Shown here piece by piece: positions 36,785 through 47,606 of a DNA stretch of 64,000 nt; position 1 is the stretch's first letter, and every line of letters starts with the position of its first letter. Position numbers and translations under genes: made by a program. Under the pieces are notes generated by a model. That model made no database searches. It saw only the letters and a program-made list of their open reading frames with translations, and had not been told where the DNA came from. Source of the stretch: Vitrella brassicaformis (lineage: Eukaryota; Sar; Vitrellaceae); NCBI GenBank assembly GCA_001179505.1, contig CDMY01001000.1, positions 10,476 to 74,475 of the forward strand, in the 5' to 3' direction.

Positions 36785-37848
36785 GAAGACAACGAGGTCG
36801 GATCTCTGTGTGCTGTGGTGTGCAGGGTACGCAAGAAGGAGGAGATAGCGGGCAGGAAGAGGAGCCAACCACAGAGACAGAGACCGACACCGCCCCACCA
36901 GCGCAGAAAAGAGTCGTCTCAGCACCTGGTATTTCCAAATGTCTCACCTAAACCCGAGCCCCTCCTCCATTGATTACACGTTTCCCTTTTCCTCAACCTG
37001 CAGAGATCTCAGTCCCCACCACGCTGTCGCCCCCCGCAGCCCCCCTCCGCCCCCATGAGCAGCGCGAGTGCGGCCACAAGGCACCACCCTCCCCAGCAGC
37101 ATCATCGTCCCATGAGGACAGCCAGCCGTTCGGGCGGTCGTCGCCCACTCCCACAGACGGGGGCAGCTTCCTCGGGCCTGAGTGGTGAGCGAGAAGCGAT
37201 GGACAAGAAAGAAGAGATCTATGTGGATGGATGGCGTTTATGTGAGTGAATGCATTGGTTGTGTGTGTGTCTGGCATCATCAAACTTCATTTCGTCAGGG
37301 TGGTTGTGCGTCGTTCCCCGGCCCCCCCGGCTCAGCCCGACAGCTCCCCCACGCCATCGCTATCACGATGGACCAAGAGCCCCAACGGCATCAGGTCGAG
37401 AGCCACATCAGGTGAGTCCATGAGTGAGGTGCACTGACTGCACTCACCCGTCCACGCACACGCGCATCCCTCCCTCTCTCTCCTTCCATCTCTCTCTCTC
37501 TCTCTGTATGTATCCATCAGGGTTGCGTCTGTTGTCGCGCGCGATGCCGTCCACTCGGCTGCTGCGGTTCGAGCGCGAGTACGAGAGAGTGCGGTGCTCT
37601 GTCGGATGGGGCGTCGGCAGGGTCCTCTGGAGGAAATGGCGCAGGTCAGTGCCTGCTGCCCCTCCGAAGCACACATAAATGGATGGATGGATGTGTGTGT
37701 GTTCAGGTGGCGTGGCAAGGACGACGCGAGTGGCGGCTGTAGTGTGGGTGGCAGTGTGGAGATGGAGAAGCTGCCGCTGCCCCGAGTGGACACGACGGAT
37801 TTGCTGCTGGAGGACACCCCCACCATCAGACACATGAGGAGCATGTAG
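34740..37848 (+). CDS. START-domain lipid-transfer protein (STARD2/PCTP-like core)
   Basis: The ATG at 34740 (MSTAALALHPSVVQRIDAGL) is followed by many short exons. A Ser and Gln/His-rich disordered region is encoded by CAG/CAC repeats (about 35220-35340). The START domain then runs in order: TYGDFQFLLDREHEGFTAPG (about 35410), VKAYATLASIDIDTAFTHIY, DINTRAIWDPVL (about 35766), EWRLISTIDC, EVIYSVMHGPL, SRDFLQYRRSM (about 36095). It continues with YMTERKGYVRADSV, STDLFIFSHNDPRGLIPKWI (about 36520-36578) and WVQSFKTACYDYLLN. START domains bind a lipid or sterol in a deep pocket and move it between membranes; DPRGLIPKW is typical of the C-terminal helix region. A long Pro/Ser tail and RLLSRAMPSTRLLRFERE follow, ending with TAG at 37846-37848. 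The ligand cannot be told from the sequence. Confidence 0.88.
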
Positions 37849-39594
37849 CCACGTGGCTCTGCTCTGAATTAGAGCGGCTGTAGTGTGTAGCGACTGTACG
37901 TACTCAGTACTTAGTGCACGGTACATGAAGCGATTCGATGGATGGATGTGTTGTTCCGAAGCTCAGGGGCAGCCGGAACATCGGTGTTTTCTTGTCTCAT
38001 TTGCGAGCGATGTTTGGCCGGTTCTTCTGCCGCTGCCTTTCCTTCGTTTCACCTCCGCGTGGAAGCGATTTCGGTGGGTGCGCAGACAGCATGTATCGAC
38101 ATACCTTCCACGACGATGAGTGACGGGGGCAGACTGCAGCAGAAGAGACAGGCCGACAGACAGACAGGGACTACTTAGCGTCACGTCGCACAGACAGACA
38201 GACAGACAGAGAGACACTGAATCCGTCTGGGTTCTTCGGGCCTTCTGGTCTGCTGTGTCACGCCACGTCCATGTACGCGTGTGGAGAAGGCCTGAAACAG
38301 CCCTTTTCCACGTGGGTGCGCGGATGGGGGGCGACACGACAGACAGACCAGTTAAAGCCAACCGCAGAACGGACGGGAGCAAGATATAGCCAGGATGGTC
38401 GATCGACCTTAGGTAGAGAGGTATGTTCTCGGTGTATGTGCTCATGTACTCTATGCGTGTGGGGTGTTGCAACCCACCACAAGTACTGCTCGCCTAGATA
38501 CGGGTGGCGAGCGTCAGTGGGAAGTTTTTTCAATCTCTCAGAGAGGCAGCTGATCTGGATGTGTCCACTGACTTACGGTTGGGAGCGATCGCACGGTGAA
38601 CGACAAGCGATCGCTCTTTGCTGCCTATCTTTTTTCTGCCAGCCGCACCGCACCGCCACCCTGTTTTCACACACACGCGCACACACACATGCGTAAACAC
38701 ACGCAAATATGGGGTCGGTCTGTCTATTTCTCTGATTTGCCCATGAGCCGCACACACAAATGCCATGTGCTTGTCCGTGTGGTTGGCTGCGTCTGCACTC
38801 GGTGCGTGCAGTTTTGCCTCAGCTAGCCAAGGTGTCTTTCTGCATGTGGCATCGTCTGTGTTTGTGGCGGGCGGTGCGTCATCGGCTCCATCTCCCTCAC
38901 CCTACATCTATCTGTGTATGTTCTGTACAGATGCATTGCGATGCAGACCCATCCTCTCACTCTCACTGAATGACTCCCTCACTTACTTGCACACTGGTCC
39001 GGTCACGCTTTCTGTGTCACTCGTGCATGTGTGTATTATGCACCCTTGTGTGTCGTGCCTGTCGTGTCATAGTGAGTGGGGAAGGAGTGCATACGTGCAT
39101 CTGGGGGGGTGGTCCTTCGTGTGACAACGACACTGGCGGCTGGCCATGGGGGGCTGGGCTGATTGACTGATGCGTGTGTGGTTGGTTGATGACATTGCGG
39201 AAGCGGGCAGCCACTGATTGAGAGCACCGACCGTGTGTGGTATGGGTGATCGGTCGGTGCCTTCACTCCGTGTGTGTTTTTTCATGTCCTGCCCGCCATG
39301 CAAGACAAAGATACAACTAGCTCAGCTGCACATTTTGACGCGATAGAAGTGGACGCACTCAATGGTCTGCCAAGGCAATCAGTCACTCTAGATGGCACAA
39401 ACCCTCAGACACACACACATAGTCAGAGAGAGAGAGAAGAGAAGGGAGGCGCGAATTCATCAGAATCCGACTCACAAGGCCTCGGGCGAATGGATGTCAC
39501 ACGCGGGCACGTATCTCTCACTCTCATCAATCATTGTCGCGTCAAGTCAGTCATTGCGCCAGTCAGTCAGGTGCCTCACTGGTAAGTAGCTATG
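37849..39594. other. Spacer with a candidate RNA gene
   Basis: No protein-coding exon is supported. The segment 38440-38640 is listed separately because of its dense secondary structure. The remainder is TG/CA and TGTC repeat with scattered open frames. Confidence 0.5.
38440..38636 (+). ncRNA. Candidate structured small RNA, possibly Pol III transcribed
   Basis: This stretch folds well without being simple repeat. CTCGCC (38489-38494) pairs with GGCGAG (38506-38511). GTCAGTGG (38513-38520) pairs with CCACTGAC (38565-38572) and encloses a small CTCT-AGAG hairpin and a T6 tract (AAGTTTTTTC) that resembles an Sm-type site. A perfect ten-base-pair stem, GAGCGATCGC with GCGATCGCTC (38583-38616), has a 14-base loop. 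A T6 run at about 38630-38635 could be a Pol III terminator. I could not match it to U1-U6, SRP, RNase P or a tRNA. Boundaries and strand are guesses. Confidence 0.35.
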
Positions 39595-39966
39595 CTACCC
39601 CAGGTCCGCCCCGCCGCCTGGCACGTTGAGGTTCTGCGCCATCTCTGCGCTGGCCTTCATGACGATGGTGTGGGCCTCGTACATTCTGTCCATGCACTTG
39701 GCCAGACAGATCTGCTCGTTCTTGGACATCCGGTCGCTGAAACGAGACCCGAAACACTTGTCGAAGCACGTCTTGCGCACTTGCTACACACACACACACA
39801 CACGCACATCAGACAGACAGACATGACGGACGTCTTGTTGGTGGCTTACGTTGTTGAGCAATTGGAGTATCATGACGTTGAGGGCGTTCTGTGCCTGGCT
39901 CATTTCGGCAGCAGAGGGCGCCGCAGATCCGCCGCTGCCGAGGCCGCCTGTGCCGAGGGAATCCAT
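39595..39966 (-). CDS. Small Tim chaperone (Tim8/Tim13 family)
   Basis: Two exons. The first starts at 39966 (MDSLGTGGLGSGGSAAPSAA) and ends ILQLLNN before a GTAAGC donor. The second has the twin CX3C signature, CFDKC and CLAKC, joined by FGSRFSDRMSKNEQI and followed by MDRMYEAHTIVMKASAEMAQ. The stop is at 39595. The protein of about 100 residues is the family's usual size. Small Tims form hexamers in the mitochondrial intermembrane space and carry hydrophobic precursors to TIM22 or SAM; the cysteines form disulphides through Mia40 oxidation. The linker between the CX3C pairs and the MDR motif fit Tim13/Tim8 better than Tim9/Tim10, but I cannot settle this. It is divergent from gene F, about 228 bp apart. 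Confidence 0.9.
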
Positions 39967-40194
39967 GAGAAACGTTGATGCAGCGGCAAAGAAGGGGGAC
40001 TGCACCACAGATCTGTGACCACGCTGCCTCACAGACGACGAAACGCACACTTTCTGGCGTGCAAGCTCAGCTCGAAGCAAACAGAGGTGAAGGGAGCCAG
40101 GTGAGTCAGGACAGCACAGGCAACCATAGAATGATCGAGATCTGATCAATATGTGTGTGTCTGTGGCGTGCAGCATCGCGTTGGATCTGTGAGG

Positions 40195-40885
40195 ATGTCA
40201 TTGTCTGTGAGCAGTCTGTCGGGCCGTGTGGTGGGTCTGTTTGAGGGCCGCAATGTCTTCACCGATGGCAGTGGGCTGTACATCCTGGTGCAGCAGGGGG
40301 ACGGCGGCCCTCTCGGCGGCGACAGAGAGCGGCGGTTTATCCGCAAGACCGACTATGGGCTGATCAGGCTGTTTGACGATGTCAACCTGGACCTACGGCA
40401 GCTGGCCAGCAGGTATCTCACACACCGTGATGGATGCACTGAATGGCGGCATAGGCAGACATTTGTGTGCCCTCTGCTGTGTGTGTGTCCTTTCGTTGAT
40501 CAGTGTGGGTGTGGCCAATGGCGGCGGCGCCACACTGCGTCAGCGGCAGGAGGGATCGTCGTCAGCCCCCAACAGCAACGGCGATGGCTTCAGTGTGAGC
40601 CCGTTAGGTAATCGGTATCGCATCGTCACGGAGGGCACCGGGAGAGTGCCGACACTCAACGACCGCGTCAAGGTTGACGACATCTGGTGGCGGGATGCAT
40701 TCGACAGCCAGAACAATGCCTTCTTCGATCGCCGTGGGAAGGTGTGGCTTGCGTCTGATTGGGTTGGGTGCCTCCGTGAGGCGATGCTGTCGATGAGGGA
40801 GGGGGAGACGAGGCAAGTCATCATACCAGCCGACGACAGATATTATCCCCGCTACGTTCAGCTGCGTTTGGTCAGCATAGAGTAG
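40195..40885 (+). CDS. FKBP-like family protein F
   Basis: The ATG at 40195 gives MSLSVSSLSGRVVGLFEGRN, then VFTDGSGLYILVQQGDGG and RFIRKTDYGLIRLFDD. This is almost the same N-module exon as gene D. A GTATCTCAC intron follows, then exon 2: VGVANGGGATLRQRQEGSSS and the FKBP-like domain. The domain reads GNRYRIVTEGTGRVPTLNDR, WWRDAFDSQNNAFFDR, AMLSMREGETRQVII, YVQLRLVSIE, with TAG at 40883-40885. Its C-terminal domain is closer to the family consensus than that of gene D. The twin genes have therefore diverged unevenly, or gene D has been altered by exchange. No basic stretch is present. Confidence 0.82.
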
Positions 40886-40975
40886 GGGAGTGCCCACACA
40901 CACAGACGGGGGGCGGCTGTGTGTGTCACACACTCATGTATGTGGCCGGGGGCTGTTCCATCGTTGACTGTCCGA
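40886..40975 (+). repeat. Conserved 3'-flank element of gene F
   Basis: Reads GGGGGGCGGCTGTGTGTG, CACACACTCATGTATGTGGC and CGGGGGCTGTTCCATCG directly after the stop. The stem of the central hairpin has one change (TGTATG for TGTGTG). Confidence 0.65.
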
Positions 40976-41883
40976 CTGTGTGCTTTGGTTCGGGCGAAGA
41001 AGGGCGGGTTAGCCGTAGGGGTATTTTGTGTGCGTGTCCCGTCTCTCCCCACCGTCTGTTTGTCTGCGATGAGTGGGGGAGTGTGTCATCGGTCGGCCGG
41101 CCACAGGCTCTCTCTCTCTCTGTATGTGTGCACAGAAATCTTCCCCGGTGTTGATGGAAGGAGGGAGTGCATTGTGATTTCTGTGGTTGAGTGATTCACC
41201 GTTGTGTTGTGGCACATTTGGCAGCACTTTTGCCGCACACAGGGGACGGGGGGGAAAGCCTCAGGTTTCGTCGCCTCTGACCCTCACTGTCTGCCTGTTT
41301 CTCTGTCTGGATGCCATGAGTGGACGGATGAGCGAGTGTCCTCTCCGCTGCTGCCTTATCTATCGGTCACACACACACACTCACACACTCTCTCTCCCTC
41401 CCTCTGTGCCATCGATGTGGGTCGCATTTTGCCACATGAGTGGACGGCAGCAAAGGGCTGGATTTTTATCGCGGCGTTGATGTCTGTCTGTCTGTCTGAT
41501 TGTCTGCCATGAGTGGATGGATGGGTGAGTGTGTATCCTTTTCGTGGCTGGTTTATCGATCGGTCGGTCACTCGCAGCTTCTGTGCGTGTATGTGGTGCC
41601 CCCGCTCCTTGGTTGTATTGTCTGCTGCTGTGGTTGTGTGTGTGCGCCTGCCTCTGCCTTTATTCTCCCTGTGTGTGGGGGTCGATCGGTCGCTGAATGG
41701 AAGCGACACACGTGTGTGCTGTGTGCGTGTGCGTGTCCGGTAGACAGACGGACAGACATCCGTGGTGTGCCTGTCTGTCTGGCACATGAGGTATTTTCTG
41801 CCAGGTGCTCATGAGTGCATCCCACAAAGACAGAAGTTGAAAATTCAACGAAACGCACTAATGCTCGTATGACTGGCTTTCCG

Positions 41884-42363
41884 GACATACCAATGAGATG
41901 ATTTTCGAATGTCTGTGCTGACAAGGTGAGAGCGTTCCCGTTTGTCGCATTGTCGTCACGGAGTTGAGCGGAGGACGATGGACAGATGGACCGATGATGG
42001 GAAGCTGGATGGCCAGGGGGTACGTGTACGCGCGTGGGAGGAGTCGCGAATGGTGCGTTGTCGCATGGGATGCGCTGTTCTTTTCAAGTGCAAGTCAGGC
42101 CCGCTCCCCTGCTCGCTCTTCAGCCACACTCTCCATCCCTCTACGATTGATTCAATCCACTGACAGAAACACCCAAGCTCGCATCCTCGGCATCGCGGCT
42201 GACAATGCAAAACGACTCAGATCTGCCTGTTACCTCTGCGCACGAGATGTTGAGGATGCCATAGAAGAGATCTCGGTAAGGAGAGAAGGCATCCGACGAC
42301 AGGGGCTTACGCCAACACGTTGCTGTGTTCGTGTATGTGCTCAATCAGGTAGTGGATCCATAG
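41884..42363. other. Spacer upstream of the GT34 gene
   Basis: Open segments exist on both strands (for example about 42105-42275 on +), with a plausible GTAAGG donor near 42275. They do not splice into the frame of the GT34 gene and are not recognisable. Confidence 0.4.
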
Positions 42364-44234
42364 ATGCAGGCCATGCTGATCTCTGGAGGACGCGTCCGCC
42401 GCCCCGCTCCCCTGACAGTCAACCTGTGTGTTCCGGCGGCCCTCGCCGGGCTGCAAGCATTCATCTACGCCACCATCGGCCAATGGCAGGGCGCCGAGTG
42501 CTTCCTGCACTGCCTCATACCGCCGTGGTCTCTCTATGGACTCATCGCACACACGGCGGCCTGTGCCTGCGGCATTGCCGGCGTCTTAATGGCGGTGATG
42601 CAGATGGCCGGGCGGCCGATGTGGCCGCTGGTTTTGCGAAATGGGCGGTTCTTGCCGTTTGTTAACGCGTCATCGCTGAAGAGCCCGGTGCCGCCGGGGT
42701 GCCTTCTGGCGGTATCGGCGACATCGCCCTCGCGCACTCTGGTGCCCTTGATGGCGCTGTTTGGGCTGCTGCTGCTGCAGAGTGGGCTGTTGGTGTATAG
42801 CGCCCTGCTGCTGTTTCGTGTGATTCCCGCGCGCATGAGGCACGGATGTGATCTCACAGGTACACATGAGAGAACATGGACTGCAATCTTGAAAGACATA
42901 CACGAGTGCGTGTCACTCACCTCCTCAGGTCCGTGTGCGTTGAAAAGTTTGGCGGGTCGCCCGTGCACACCGTCTGAGTGGCGGAGGGAGGGGGCGGGGA
43001 TGCCGGCATCCTCGTTCGTCAACATCACGCTCACCACCTATGCCGTGCCCAGCGAGAGCTTCCCAGAGGAAGCCGTCAACAGGATAGAAACCGTCATCCG
43101 CACTTATGCGCGTAGCCACACACACAGACAGACCCGCAGACACACCCCATCCATCCATCCATTCCATGTGTGTGTGGGTATGTCTGTTCTGTGTGCTCAT
43201 TAATCAGTGCGTCACGGTCTGTCTTATTTCGACGGGCGTACTCTCGGCAATGGCACCACCTGGTGGCACTGGGCATCGCCTTTGTTCGACACAGACCCGC
43301 CCCCCGCCACCTTCGGCACTCGCAGCGACCGAATGCCGCGACACACGTGGGCGAAGCTGCCCTTGTTGGCTCATCTGATCGGCAGCCGGCTGCGTCAGAC
43401 GGCCTCTGCGGTGACGGCGATGGCTGACGAGTGGGTCATGTGGCTGGACAGCGATGTGGTCATCATGAACCACCTCTTCTCACTCCAGCCGATCGTCCAG
43501 ACCGCACTGGTTGGGACAAACACGTATCATGTGCACACACATGGGTATCTATCAGGGCGTGGTTGTGATGTGTGTGCTGTGTGTCCACTTAGGCGTTTGA
43601 CAAGTTTTTGGTTGCGTGTCCGTCCAACAACGGATGGGACACACTGATAAACGGTCGGTCGGCCAGAGAGACCACACATGGATAGATAGGGGAAGGGTGT
43701 GTGTGTGCGCGTGTGGGTGTAGGCATGGAGTTCAATGCGGGCGTCATGTTGGTTCGGTGCAGCCACCGGTCGCTGGAGTATCTGCGGCACGTCTGGCGCC
43801 ACGGCATCTCTCACGGCAGGACACATCTCGCCGACCAGCCATCGTACATGTCCGTCATACACAGACCCGCCTTCAGGTACACACACACACATAGGCAGAC
43901 ACATACGGACCTCACTGTGTGTCTGTGTCGGTGTGTGTGTGTGTGTGTGCAGGGATGGTCTGCTGCTGGTGCCGCGGTGTGTGATGAACAGCAAGCCACA
44001 CGCGTGGCAAATGTGGCAGAGATACATGAAGGTGCGCACATCCGCCTTGACGAATGATGGCTGGACGACACACACACACAGACACAGGGAGGCCTTGGTG
44101 TGTGTGTGTGTGTGTGTCAGGGTGACTTCATAGCGCATGCAGCAGGTGACGACTTCAAGGCGGCCCGTCTGCAGGAGTACTCCACCGCCGTGTTAGAGAG
44201 GAGACCCCCAAGGCTGTGGACCTACTTCGTGTGA
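42364..44234 (+). CDS. GT34-family glycosyltransferase (GMA12/MNN10-like), membrane anchored
   Basis: The ATG at 42364 directly follows an in-frame TAG, which fixes the start. The N-terminal region has several hydrophobic segments (PAALAGLQAFIYATIGQ, LIAHTAACACGIAGVLMAVM, LVPLMALFGLLLLQSGLLVY), more than a simple type II anchor. After an intron near 42860 the catalytic domain begins SFVNITLTTYAVPSE. It continues with RHGLSYFDGRTLG (about 43208) and WAKLPLLAHLI. The DxD motif lies in DEWVMWLDSDVVIMNH (about 43429-43476). FNAGVMLVRCSHRSLEYLRH (about 43732), HLADQPSYMSV and GDFIAHAAGDDF (about 44122) follow. The stop is TGA at 44232-44234. GT34 enzymes are Golgi, metal-dependent galactosyl-, xylosyl- or mannosyltransferases. 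Donor and acceptor cannot be told here. Confidence 0.88.
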
Positions 44235-44787
44235 AGGAATGAGTGAATGGATGGATGTGGAGGCGCATGGGTGCCGTGCGCAGATGTCGTGTAGATAGAG
44301 AGATAGACAGACGGCTGATTGCTTGGTTGGTTGATTGATGTAACTGTATAGGCAGCTGCTGCGACAGACACACTTGATTACGTCTGACTGGTCGGCCTAC
44401 ATCGATATGGATGTCAATATGCAGGCAGACACGATTAGTTAAAGTCGATGGATGGTCGATAAAGAGCACACGCCATTCGTGTCACTCAGGCAGGCAGGCA
44501 GGCCGGCAGGGAGGGAGGGAGGAAAGAGATAGGGACATCATCGCTCCCACACACACACACACACATACCATCGCGTCGAATAAAAGGGCGCCGCGCGCAG
44601 TCAACCCCCCCCCTCTCCCTACAGCACACAGGCACCACGAGTGGCAAAATCAGACAGACAATGCATTCCCTCCTGTGCTCAAACCCGAGGCACTCAGTCA
44701 GCCAGCCAACGAGGGAAGAGCCCCCAGCCACACACATGAGTGTGTGACACACAGCCGCCCCCCATGTGTGTGTGTGTGCACTCTCTC
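44235..44787. other. Convergent spacer with the gene G 3' element
   Basis: Holds GGCAGGCA and CA repeats and, at 44700-44787, the family 3' element. No gene. Confidence 0.5.
44700..44787 (-). repeat. Conserved 3'-flank element of gene G
   Basis: On the minus strand: ATGGGGGGCGGCTGTGTG, CACACACTCATGTGTGTGGC and GGGGGCTCTTCCCTCGTTGG. The hairpin core is perfect. Confidence 0.7.
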
Positions 44788-46736
44788 CTACTCTATGCTG
44801 ATCAATCGCAGCTGAGCGTAGCGGTCAATATAGTCGTCTGGCAGTTTGATTTGTCTCACTTCCCCCACACGCATTGACAGCACCGCCTCACGCAGCCACC
44901 CACCCATATCAGACACACGATAGACCCACCCACGGCGATCGTAGACTCTGCGCTGGCCGTCGAATGCATCACACCACGCAATCCAGTCGTACCTGACGCT
45001 GTCGTTGAGTGTCGGCACTCTGCCGCTGCCCTCCGTGACGATGCGATACCAATCACCAAACGGAATTGAAGTGAAGCCATCACTGTCGCTGCAAAGTGGA
45101 TGATAAGGACGAATGGCGACACCGGTCCTCCTAGTTCTGTCCATCGGCGTACCTGGTCTGCTGTGCGCCATGTGGAGTGTCGGTCTTGACAACGCCGTAC
45201 ATGGCCGCGTTGATGTCGAAGGCCGCCTGCTCTCGGGCGGTGTCCATCTGCAGCGGCACGTTGGCCTCGGCGGGCGAGGCGCCGAGTCGCTGCCGGCGGT
45301 GGTGGTCGACGATGCGGCTAATGTGGTCGGGCTGCACCACATCCACCGGCCCCGGCCACCTAAAGACACACACCACACTCAAACAGCCGCCCGAGTGCAT
45401 CTCAGCAATGTCCATTGCTCACATGTCGAATCGATTTATCAGCTCCTGGTTCATGGTATCGACAGTCGACTGAGTAGTGGATATCACCTGACCGCACGCG
45501 TCGACAGACCGGATGTGGTCACCGCCACTCAGAGGCAGCAAGAAGGGCTCGACGGCCTGGGGCAAAGAAATAGCAACGAGATGAGCAACACGCAGCATCG
45601 ACCCCCTCCCCCTCCTCCCCCTCCCTCTCTCTCTGTCTGTGCCAATCTCGTCACCTGTATCTCTTTGTTGAGGTGGTCACGTCGTGTGTTGGCGGCCCGC
45701 AGCTGTCCCTCCAGCCGGGCCTTTTCAGCGGCGAACGCCTTCATGATGCCTTCCAGCCTCTTGACGGTGTCGCCCATCTCGGCGGGGATACCCGTGGTGG
45801 GCAGCCGCAGGTCGGTGCCAGCACCGCCACTGGAAGTGGCCTCCGCCGGCGTGGTCTTGTCGAGAGGCGACATCATCAGCTTGACCCAAAAGTCATGAGG
45901 ACCTGCAACACACAAGCAGCCGGCCGAAGAAACGAAGGGGGCGGAATGATGATATGATGAAAAGTGTGTCCCCCTCTCGTTGCCTTAACTTACCGGTTTG
46001 GTTCCGCTTGGCCGCGTCATCGATCAGATGTTTGACCGACGCCGCCTTGCCCGAAGTGCGCATCGTCTCGGCGTCGAGGATGGCCTTGTGGATGGCCCTG
46101 AAGGCCTCCGAGTCCATGTTGAGGAACACCCGCTGCTTGTCGTCCCTGACCAGTCGGCCGTCCCAGCAGCCCGAGCACAACGCCGCCAGCAGAGTGCCCT
46201 CCACCCCCTCCCCTTGAGTCAACAGCTTCCGCTTCACTCGCCACTCGCTGCCGCCCACATTGAGCAGCAGTACGTCATCGGGCGACGCTGCTGAGGGGTC
46301 CGATGCGCCGTGCTTGATTCTCTCTTGCTGGGCGTCCTCGTCGGCTTGGCGGATCTGTGCGTGCAGCTGGCTGATGGCGTCGCAGATGGCCGTCACAGGC
46401 ACATGCAGCTCATTGAGAATCGCATGGGCGCTGAACTGGCGAGCGGCCAACTCGGCCTCCATCGTTTGTCGCGGCGCAACACATCTGTCACACAAGTGCC
46501 TGACAACCACAAACACCGATGAGCAGGTTTTAGTGTTGTTCCATTGTCGTCCTTGCACACCTGATGCCCAACACAAAGGCGATGCCGAAGTCCTTTTTTC
46601 TGACTGCGAGCTTAGCCGCGCTGAAGCGGATCCGATTGCACCAATTGCTGAGGGCCTGAGAGTGGATGAGGGGCTCGCAGCGGGCGGCCCGACACACTTG
46701 CTGTGCCGACGCGTCTTTCGATATCGATTCACTCAT
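44788..46736 (-). CDS. BTB/T1-coiled-coil-FKBP-like fusion protein G
   Basis: The ATG at 46736 opens a short exon (MSESISKDASAQQVCRAARC, then KLAVRKKDFGIAFVLGIR). Splicing from GTGTGC to a TGTGTGACAG acceptor joins it in frame to CVAPRQTMEAELAARQF. The BTB/T1 (KCTD-type) domain follows: LLLNVGGSEWRVKRKLLTQG, RLVRDDKQRVFLNMDSEAFR (about 46255-46060). An exon with DFWVKLMMSPLD and a coiled coil (VKRLEGIMKAFAAEKARLEG) comes next, about 45900-45660. The following exon has CGQVISTTQSTVDTMNQELI, and another has RIVDHHRRQRLGASPAEANV. The C-terminal FKBP-like domain reads DWYRIVTEGSGRVPTLNDSV, WCDAFDGQRRVYD, AVLSMRVGEVRQIKLP, YAQLRLISIE. T1 domains of this type tetramerise or recruit Cullin-3. Gene I is its paralogue in opposite orientation. 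Confidence 0.82.
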
Positions 46737-46840
46737 TCATTCGTTCACTGTCACGTACATGCATCGCCAGCACGGACAAAGTGTGTGTGTATACGAGTCC
46801 ATCCATCCATCCATCCATCCATTGGGTCGCTGATTCCGTG

Positions 46841-46876
<36 letters not shown>

Positions 46877-46879
46877 GTG

Positions 46880-47155
46880 TGTGTCTGATTGGCCGCCGCA
46901 CCTCAGTGTTCCCTCCCACCACAAACATGGACGGAGGCAGAGTGCCCGACAGAACCGAACACACTGCTCACGACCATGATGCAGAGATGGGAGGGCACAC
47001 TGAGGTGCAGCTTTGAATCAAAGCAGAGATCACATAGATGCCCCTCACTGTCAGCTCAAAAGCGCCCCTGCGATGGCTAAGCGGATCAGTGTGTCAGTGA
47101 GTATACACACAAACGAAGACGGCTCGTCGTGTCAATGCCGTCTGTCTGTCTGCCG
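46880..47155. repeat. Direct dispersed repeat, copy 1
   Basis: Matches 50333-50625 in the same orientation. Landmarks are GATTGGCCGCCGCACCTCAG, GACAGAACCGAACACACTGC, GAGGTGCAGCTTTGAA and GAAGACGGC near the end. Non-coding. It probably travelled with a family gene. Confidence 0.7.
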
Positions 47156-47514
47156 GATCGCTGGCCGCACAACAGATAGACGAGTTCAATAAAAGTCAGC
47201 ACACACACACGGCAGATGACATAGACACCCCACGTCGATCTTGCCGCCACACGCACACACACAATGGACAAAAGAATAAAAACCACCGCAATCACCACAC
47301 ACACGACAGGCCGACGGATAGCACACGCACACACACACGACAATCCCACTCGGCCATCCAACACACGCACTCACGCAGTCAAAGCTCTCTGTCGCTCTCA
47401 CACACAATCGCGTCGAATGAAAATGAAACACACACACGGCAGACAGAAACCGCCACATGAGTGTCTGGGTGGCCGACAGACAGACAGACAGCACACTCAC
47501 TCCTTCGCTCAAAG

Positions 47515-47606
47515 CCGAGGCACAACGAGGGAGGAGCCCCCGGCCGCACACATGAGTGTGACAGACACACACAGCCGCCCCCACGTGTGTGTGTGTGGAC
47601 TCTCTC
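47515..47606 (-). repeat. Conserved 3'-flank element of gene H
   Basis: On the minus strand: GTGGGGGCGGCTGTGTGTG, CACACTCATGTGTGCGGCC, GGGGGCTCCTCCCTCGTTG. The flank stays similar to that of gene E down to about 47345. Confidence 0.68.

Larger units (their letters stand above)
40096..41883. repeat. Inverted segmental duplication, copy 2 (contains gene F)
   Basis: The partner is 24318-26051 in opposite orientation. The inner edge is sharp at GCCAGGTGAGTCAGG (40096). The outer edge lies in ATGCTCGTATGACTG. It brings the same upstream sequence to the Tim gene that copy 1 brings to the vWA gene. The 3' flank shares blocks such as GGTATTTTCTGCCAGGTG with copy 1. Confidence 0.85.

Noticed and set aside
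38258-38766. Overlapping open frames on both strands around the candidate RNA
   Set aside because: No splice logic or protein features. The secondary structure explains the sequence better than coding does.
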